A stretch of DNA of 29,023 bases from a virus. The position numbers and the translations under genes were made by a program. Below, piece by piece: positions 23,554 through 29,023 of the stretch; the first letter of the stretch is position 1; every line of letters starts with the position of its first letter. The notes under the pieces are model-generated. The model had not been told where the DNA came from and did no database searches. It was given only the letters and a program-made list of their open reading frames with translations. The DNA lies in IMG/VR virus record IMGVR_UViG_3300032084_000518, positions 1 to 29,023 of that record, one strand, 5' to 3'.

Positions 23554-25221
23554 TCAATCGTAAATCTGTGGGTTCATAAATCTAAAGATAGCATTAGCTA
23601 TACCCTGTCTTTTCTTAGGGTCAGATTCATCTTGACCGATCTCCAGTATTCTGTCTGGGTTGTTGTTGTCTATAATGCGGATGTTGTCTCCAAAACCAAA
23701 CTCTTCAAACGTGTAGTTATCGTTATACCTATCTCTGTAGTCTTCAGCGTCCTCCGTTTTTCCTGCCTGATTATAAAGCCATATCAGCTCGTCAGCCATT
23801 GTCAACGCAGCGCCCGCAGCACCAGCTTTAGATGGGTCTAAGTTTGCAGATCGAGTATTTCCAAGACTGCCTTTCATACGTTTGAACCACGACTGCTCTC
23901 CTTGGGCATCACCACCGTCTGGCGATGTGTTGCTTGGTGTGTCTGATGGTTGGACATTTCCGAGCTCGAACCTTATCCGAGCGAGTTCATCCTCACCAAT
24001 AACCTTCTGAATTTGAGCATAAATATTGTCGTCAACGGGGATCTCATTACCTCTGCCGTCAATTGCAACAAATGCACCATCTTCGTTTACACCTAAGTTC
24101 TGAATCTTCACAGTGCCAGTCTGAGGCAACCCTGTATCTGGGTTTATCGCTGTAACTGTAAGCTTAAGAGGCGCCTGTGTATTAACTACTCCGGGGTACA
24201 GATCGGTGTTGAAAACGTCTCCGAAGGATGGTTTTGGAGTGCTGGATCTACCGCCGCCACCAGATGATCTTCTCGATTGCCTTGCATTGGACTCCATAAA
24301 CTCATAAGTCTGGTCTGCAAAGTCCTCGTATGCATCTTGGAATCTAACCTCATCATTCATGACATCGTCAATGGTCAATCCTGCGTCTGGGTTAGCGCTA
24401 ATGTAGTGATGCGCTACGGCTCTTCTGAATGAGTCCTTGCCCATTTCAGTCTGTAGTCGTTGATCAAACTGGGTTCTATCACCAGTAACTTTAGCCAGCT
24501 TTGGATCTGTTGCGTAGTCAGATGGAGTAGCGTATGATGTCTGAGTAAGATTGTACGAGAACAGTTCGTTTGCAGTCTGTGGGTTCACGTTGAATACATC
24601 CACATCACTTTGCAACTTGTCATACTCAAACTCTCCAGTCTCGTAGTTAAACTTCATAGAGCCATGCTGACGTGAGTCCACGGCTTTCATCACTTCATTT
24701 AACTCGCTGGTTCTATCTGCTTCTACGCCTTGGTCAGACCAGAAGCCTTGCTCACCACCTTGGTGCTTTGCTCTCAAAGTATGATCAGCCCAAGTATTAC
24801 CCAAGCCATTTGCTTTCGATGGATCTCCGATTGAGTCTTCGTAGTACGCTTCGTATGCAGCAATCTCTTGATTCAAAGCATCAACCTTCTGAGCCCACTC
24901 AACTTGAGAGCGCTTGTCTTTAGCGTAGTGAGAAATGACCTCATCACTAAACAACAGATTCGCCTTGTCCTTAACAAGCTGGTAGTGAGACTCGTAAAGG
25001 TTTGTGTTGGATGGGGTAGTCTGTAGACCTAAGGCTGTGTCGGTAAAGACCTCTGCTCTCCTTTCAGCTTTTTGCTGGTCAGTTAAAACTTTACTAGCCT
25101 CGTACTGGATGGGAGCATACCTCCTAAACGAATCTAGTCTGGAGGCAACCGAGTCTGGTGTAGTTGCGGCGGCAGAGTTTATACCTGTCACCAGCCCTGA
25201 CATTCCTGTTGTCTTAGACAT
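23554..25221 (-). CDS. Structural / internal virion protein (555 aa), gp15-like position
   Basis: An N-terminal helical, polar part (VTGINSAAATTPDSVASRLD), a Glu/Gln-rich middle, and a Gly/Ser linker RRSSGGGGRSSTPKPS near residue 315 that separates it from a beta-rich part (residues about 330-420, LKLTVTAINPDTGLPQTGTV). The end is again helical and acidic. No enzyme motif is visible. Its place between the Ala/Gln-rich protein and the giant protein, with gaps of 3 and 6 bases, suggests a component of the ejected internal complex. Family not recognised; an internal or structural role is inferred from order. Confidence 0.6.
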   Translation of the reverse strand: MSKTTGMSGLVTGINSAAATTPDSVASRLDSFRRYAPIQYEASKVLTDQQKAERRAEVFTDTALGLQTTPSNTNLYESHYQLVKDKANLLFSDEVISHYAKDKRSQVEWAQKVDALNQEIAAYEAYYEDSIGDPSKANGLGNTWADHTLRAKHQGGEQGFWSDQGVEADRTSELNEVMKAVDSRQHGSMKFNYETGEFEYDKLQSDVDVFNVNPQTANELFSYNLTQTSYATPSDYATDPKLAKVTGDRTQFDQRLQTEMGKDSFRRAVAHHYISANPDAGLTIDDVMNDEVRFQDAYEDFADQTYEFMESNARQSRRSSGGGGRSSTPKPSFGDVFNTDLYPGVVNTQAPLKLTVTAINPDTGLPQTGTVKIQNLGVNEDGAFVAIDGRGNEIPVDDNIYAQIQKVIGEDELARIRFELGNVQPSDTPSNTSPDGGDAQGEQSWFKRMKGSLGNTRSANLDPSKAGAAGAALTMADELIWLYNQAGKTEDAEDYRDRYNDNYTFEEFGFGDNIRIIDNNNPDRILEIGQDESDPKKRQGIANAIFRFMNPQIYD

Positions 25222-25224
25222 ACC

Positions 25225-26079
25225 TTAGGACTTTTTGTTGAATTTCTTAAACAGTCCTCTCAGATACTTGTGCAGTTCAGTGTCACCCTCAGTAGCAAGG
25301 GTCTCAAGTTTCCCAGACTGTTCTGGGTTAAAGATAAGCTCTCCACCTGTAGCCTCACCGACTTTAATTCCATTTCTCACAAGGTGGATTGGGTTGGTTG
25401 CGTGAGAGAATTCTCCGGGTGTTTCTTTGATCTTAGCTCCATCCTTAGCAGAGGGCTTGTTGAAAATACCTCCAAGAACACCAGCCGCACCAGCTCCGGC
25501 TGAGAATAAATCTTGAGTCAAGGCCATCTTGTTGGCCTGTTCATCCGCGCCCAACTGTCTAGCAAGGGCTCTCTCTTGATCTGCTGTTTGAAGAGCTCTA
25601 CCGTAATCAAACAAACCAAGCTCTCTTTGAGCCGCTACGTTGGCATCAAGGGCTTGCTGCTCTTGAGCGGCAAAAGCTTGCTGCCCTGCCATTCTTCTTT
25701 GATCAGCTCTTACAGCAGCCTCCTCAGCGTCTCTTGCTGATTGACCAGCCATAGCTGCTGCACCGCCGATAAGAGCTCGAGCTCCACCAGCCTGAAGCGC
25801 ACCGAGGCCAGCACCTTGTGCTTGTTGTATTTTTTCTTGAGCGATGTCACCAGCGCGATCCTGCTGACTCATCATGTATGCTTGACGGCCCGCTCGACCT
25901 ACAGTGTACTCGGGGAGTGCGGCTCTTGCTGCTTTAGCGGCAGCTTCTTGCTGAGCCTGTATTTTCTGTGACTCGCTTCTCTGTCTAGCAAGCTCCTTTT
26001 GTTGCTGACCAAATCCCGCCAAACCTCCGGCGGCTTGAATTAAAGAAGGGGCCATTGCTAAAAGTAGTGGTGCTGGCAT
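25225..26079 (-). CDS. Ala/Gln-rich internal virion protein (284 aa), gp14-like
   Basis: Starts MPAPLLLAMAPSLIQAAGG, then a long Ala/Gln/Arg-rich helical region to about residue 190 (KIQAQQEAAAKAARAALPEY), a hydrophobic AGAGAAGVLGGIFN, and a folded tail with GEATGGELIFNPEQ and a basic end LFKKFNKKS. Composition, hydrophobic start and position between tail and large ejected genes resemble T7 gp14-type internal virion proteins, which insert into the outer membrane during DNA ejection. It is separated from the tail gene by 22 bp. Confidence 0.65.
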   Translation of the reverse strand: MPAPLLLAMAPSLIQAAGGLAGFGQQQKELARQRSESQKIQAQQEAAAKAARAALPEYTVGRAGRQAYMMSQQDRAGDIAQEKIQQAQGAGLGALQAGGARALIGGAAAMAGQSARDAEEAAVRADQRRMAGQQAFAAQEQQALDANVAAQRELGLFDYGRALQTADQERALARQLGADEQANKMALTQDLFSAGAGAAGVLGGIFNKPSAKDGAKIKETPGEFSHATNPIHLVRNGIKVGEATGGELIFNPEQSGKLETLATEGDTELHKYLRGLFKKFNKKS

Positions 26080-26101
26080 AACGCAAAAATAATCTTTTTA
26101 G

Positions 26102-29023
26102 TTAAACGTGATTGAGGTTAGACGGCGTGTAGTGGGCGTTTACGCAGAACAGCTCGTACTTATTGTTGTTGGTTGAGCTCATCTTGATCTTAGTGAAGTG
26201 ACCTCTGATTGAATCTCCATTCAACTCTTTTGGCAGATCCATTACTACAACCTGACCATTAAGAAGAACCGTGTCACCAGATATCTTTACAAGCGGACCA
26301 AGTACGTCAGATAAAACAGAATTACCAGCGGTAACCACTGTGTCTCCAACTCCAATGTTTTCTAAAGCCCCATCAACAAAGTACCTTAACTCAGCCCCTT
26401 CTATCACGCCGTTGGGAAACTCGCGCAACCTTAGGAAGAAGTCGCCGTCAATCTGTTCAGTACCAACGACTAGACCTAAATACCTAATATGAGATGTGCT
26501 GTTAGGGCCGATATCTCTACCCACCTGTGCATAGAATGTGCCTTCTCTCTTTGAGAATTTATCTACACCAATGTTAGATATAGACCCATCACTAGACTCG
26601 ATTGAGCAGTTCATGAGTCCGTTCGTAACCTCCTGAGATACAGCATCATACACTTTCACTGTACTTGGCTGCGTGTTTGAAATAACCTCAACAAATGATT
26701 GACTTGTGTTCTGGTTGTAGAACTGACACCTGTTGTTAGCAGCATTGTTGTCAGCATGCTTGTGCATCAGTAGCGGGAACCCAACAGGCAGATCTGGGAA
26801 GGTGTCGTCATTTACGTACTTAACAGTGTACATCGAATTGTCTTGATTCGCATACACGTCTGGGTAGAATGAGTTTCTTGATTGCCAGAACCTACCGCCA
26901 GAATTAAAAGAAAGGGTAAATCCGATATATCCTTCTTCGGCTAAGTAGTTAATCACATCGGCAGCGAGATCCTCTCCGAGTATGTCGATATTATCCAAAG
27001 CATCCTCAATATCTTCTGGGGTCAATGGCTCACCAGAATCACCTACAGGAGTGCCATCCTCAAACGTAACCACTTGATTCTCAACGTCGAAAAATACAGG
27101 CTGTCCGTTTATTTGAAGTTGGGTTGTTCCTTTTGCTAAATAAAGATCTCCATCAGCATACTGTAAGAATGTATTTACGGCGGTTCCAAAAGCTCCTAAC
27201 AGAAGAAGTATGTCTGAGGTACCTACTGATCCATCAAAGTTTAAGTCCGCTGTCGATAGCAAGGTTTGAGTAAAGTTACCGTTACCGTCAGATTCGTATA
27301 CAGGTATATCATTCTCTACGTCATTACCGAATGCACCAAGAAGCGACAATAAATCTGAAGTTCCAACAACTCCGTTTCCATCTAGATCTGGATTAAAGTA
27401 CAGAGGTACAAGCACTGGAGGATTGTCAACACCCTCGTCACCTTGATCACCTTCTACAACGGCACCGCTTTGATATCCTAGCTGCTGAGCAGGCACGAAT
27501 GTGATGTAGTATACCTCATCATCTGGATCGTATCCAGAAACAATTCTTCCTGCATTTCTCCCGTAGATCTTGTTGAACACTCCAATAGCATCGTCAAACA
27601 AGCTAGATACCCCCTGATCTGAAATCGGAACGAGTTGACCACCCGAGAATCGCAAGCACTTATGTCTACTTCTGTCAAAGAAGTAAACGTCATTATCCTG
27701 CACCAGAACAGACTCGGGGTGATTACCACAGCCGTAGTCTCCTGCGTAATAGGTAGTTGTTCTAAGAACTTCAGTAGATAGCGCTACGTTTGTGCTACCA
27801 GAAGCGTCAGTAATAATGCTCTTGTTTACAGGAGTCTTTGAGAACTTATTCTCTTGGATCGCTACAAGCTCGTCATAACCTTGTTGCTCAGTTCCGTAGT
27901 TAGAGATAAAGTTGCAAGCACCGTATTGACTATCGAGACTGTAGAAATTAGCTGTACCCGGATTAAATGAAGTAAGGGACAGTCTGGACACGTCTTCTGC
28001 ATACCCATCACTGTAAGTAACCCCGTTAAATCTACGGAAGGTAGCTGCATTCTCAAACTTTACGTGAGGTCGCCCTTGACTCCACATCTTGTCACCCAGC
28101 TTTTCAGATACAGTAAAGTTCTCTAACGCCTGAGTTCTGTACTCAAGAAGATCAAAGTTCTTTCTAAATACATTAAAGATGTCAGCGGTCTCGTCAAACT
28201 TTGGACCCTTGCATGGGACAGCTCTATAGTTAATGTCCCCTGAGTCGATTATAAACGCTGGCCCGTGAGGATTGCCACCACCCTGTCTGGGTTGTATTCT
28301 TTTAGGCTCTCCGATCTCGTAGTAGAACTGATTCTCTACGCTTTTCTTGGGTGTAAATATTTCTACTACGCACTGTCGTATCCAGCCGTTGGTTGCTACA
28401 GGCACTTGACCATCTGCATTCACGTAGTCAAAATCGTTCTCGTTTGAGCCGCCTGCACCTTGAGTTGCGGTTGAGCTTCTCCTGTATCTAGAGATAGCAT
28501 TCCAGTCGAATCCCGGATACCTGAGTATGTTGCCGTCTTCACCGTAAGCACCGCCAGCTATTGCGCTACACTCTAGCACCAAGAACTTACCAGTCATGTG
28601 CTCGGGGATCTTATTTAGATTTTCTAACTCAGTACTGGTCTCACTATATGCAATCGGATTGTCGATGTCACGAGCAAGCAGCTCCACGCCGACAACATCA
28701 AACTCAATGATGGACCCATCTGAAGCCTCTCTGTAGTTAGTTACCAACTCATTCTCAGTAGTATCTTCGTCCAATGTGCCGTTGATCTCTGATTGAAAGC
28801 TGATGACTCTCAACTTATCACCCTCGGTAAAGTTGTAATCTCTGAAAGTGTTTCGCTCATCTCTGTATTGATCAAGGGACTCAAGGCTTACATACAGTCT
28901 CCTTGACTCTATATCAATATCCCTATTAGCAAGATTTGCAGGGGTGACCTCACCTTCCTCTTGAGGAAACTTTACTCTAGCAGGATATGCATCCACCACA
29001 CTGTACTGAATAAAATCAGATAC
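26102..29023 (-). CDS. Large tail protein (gp12-like position) with dockerin repeats, 5'-partial
   Basis: At least 965 residues from the first GTG (28999), but the frame stays open to the right edge (VSDFIQYS before it), so the true start lies outside. The length, mainly beta composition and segments such as SVLVQDNDVYFFDRSRHKCL and VYYITFVPA look like the propeller-like part of podoviral tail tubular protein B. The order tail protein, gp14-, gp15-, gp16-like supports that. Two dockerin-type calcium loops interrupt it (27388-27185), followed by an acidic helical stretch (LTPEDIEDALDNIDILGEDL). The exact tail role is inferred. Confidence 0.65.
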   Translation of the reverse strand, partial: VSDFIQYSVVDAYPARVKFPQEEGEVTPANLANRDIDIESRRLYVSLESLDQYRDERNTFRDYNFTEGDKLRVISFQSEINGTLDEDTTENELVTNYREASDGSIIEFDVVGVELLARDIDNPIAYSETSTELENLNKIPEHMTGKFLVLECSAIAGGAYGEDGNILRYPGFDWNAISRYRRSSTATQGAGGSNENDFDYVNADGQVPVATNGWIRQCVVEIFTPKKSVENQFYYEIGEPKRIQPRQGGGNPHGPAFIIDSGDINYRAVPCKGPKFDETADIFNVFRKNFDLLEYRTQALENFTVSEKLGDKMWSQGRPHVKFENAATFRRFNGVTYSDGYAEDVSRLSLTSFNPGTANFYSLDSQYGACNFISNYGTEQQGYDELVAIQENKFSKTPVNKSIITDASGSTNVALSTEVLRTTTYYAGDYGCGNHPESVLVQDNDVYFFDRSRHKCLRFSGGQLVPISDQGVSSLFDDAIGVFNKIYGRNAGRIVSGYDPDDEVYYITFVPAQQLGYQSGAVVEGDQGDEGVDNPPVLVPLYFNPDLDGNGVVGTSDLLSLLGAFGNDVENDIPVYESDGNGNFTQTLLSTADLNFDGSVGTSDILLLLGAFGTAVNTFLQYADGDLYLAKGTTQLQINGQPVFFDVENQVVTFEDGTPVGDSGEPLTPEDIEDALDNIDILGEDLAADVINYLAEEGYIGFTLSFNSGGRFWQSRNSFYPDVYANQDNSMYTVKYVNDDTFPDLPVGFPLLMHKHADNNAANNRCQFYNQNTSQSFVEVISNTQPSTVKVYDAVSQEVTNGLMNCSIESSDGSISNIGVDKFSKREGTFYAQVGRDIGPNSTSHIRYLGLVVGTEQIDGDFFLRLREFPNGVIEGAELRYFVDGALENIGVGDTVVTAGNSVLSDVLGPLVKISGDTVLLNGQVVVMDLPKELNGDSIRGHFTKIKMSSTNNNKYELFCVNAHYTPSNLNHV
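27185..27388 (-). other. Tandem dockerin-like Ca-binding repeats inside the tail protein
   Basis: Repeat 1 (27388-27326) reads DLDGNGVVGTSD + LLSLLGAFG; repeat 2 (27247-27185) reads DLNFDGSVGTSD + ILLLLGAFG. Both keep the ligand spacing of the dockerin F-hand loop (positions 1, 3, 5, 12: D/D/N/D and D/N/D/D) and the hydrophobic helix that follows. They start 47 residues apart, wider than in classical type I dockerins. Dockerin modules are common at C-termini of secreted Bacteroidota proteins; here they lie internally in a virion protein. Confidence 0.75.

Noticed and set aside
26084-26091. TATTTTTG on the minus strand just before the gp14-like gene
   Set aside because: Fits TAnnTTTG but no -33 TTTG is found 20 bp upstream; too weak to call a promoter.
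1-29023. CRISPR arrays, insertion sequences, retrons or diversity-generating elements
   Set aside because: No regularly spaced repeats, transposase, reverse transcriptase or variable-template repeat was seen.

Overview
The window looks like part of a tailed, podovirus-like phage genome (or a prophage or metagenomic contig of one) that infects a member of the Bacteroidota. Three pieces of sequence evidence point to that host group. There are three promoters of the Bacteroidota type (TTTG, 20 bp, TAnnTTTG). Most gene starts lack a Shine-Dalgarno sequence. Several proteins are built from modules common in Bacteroidota: a VirE-N/BT4734-like primase domain, a dockerin repeat pair, and an RNA polymerase alpha-CTD-like domain. 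No integrase, capsid, portal or terminase gene is visible, so this is an internal part of a larger genome.

Layout. From 1 to 13422 everything is on the plus strand and is the early/middle part. Positions 1-4360 hold small, mostly unrecognised accessory genes in tightly packed units driven by two near-identical promoters (216-247, 2537-2568). They include a DUF7178-like protein, a zinc-ribbon protein, a 33-residue membrane peptide and a putative regulator joining an excisionase-type helix-turn-helix to an alpha-CTD-like domain. Positions 4361-4730 are non-coding: a possible structured RNA, a hairpin, tRNA-Arg(UCU), a strong terminator and a three-armed repeat (CTTTACAC / GTGTAAAG / CTTTACAC). 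Three overlapping small membrane-protein genes follow (4731-5535).

A third promoter (5538-5569) opens the replication and recombination block, 5579-13422. It encodes a mini-protein with a DnaA domain-IV-like motif, an ERF/Rad52-like annealing protein, a RecE-like PD-(D/E)XK exonuclease, an SSB-like protein with an SSB-type tail, a DUF3310 protein, a primase-helicase, two further PD-(D/E)XK nucleases, a B12-dependent ribonucleotide reductase and a 39-residue Cys-rich protein. These fit one job: making dNTPs, priming and unwinding DNA, resecting and annealing ends, and resolving branches.

From 13444 to the right edge everything is on the minus strand and is the late virion part, read right to left. 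It holds a large tail protein open at the window edge (T7 gp12-like position) that carries a dockerin-like repeat pair, an Ala/Gln-rich internal virion protein (gp14-like position), a 555-residue structural protein (gp15-like position), a 3103-residue polyvalent or ejected-type giant protein (gp16-like position), a holin-like protein and a small basic protein. The two transcription units converge with only 21 bp between them.

The most interesting items are the dockerin repeats inside a virion protein, the giant protein with a metallopeptidase-like motif that lacks its first histidine, the extended phage promoter consensus, and the CTTTACAC repeat switch upstream of the membrane genes. All assignments are by eye; no database search was run.
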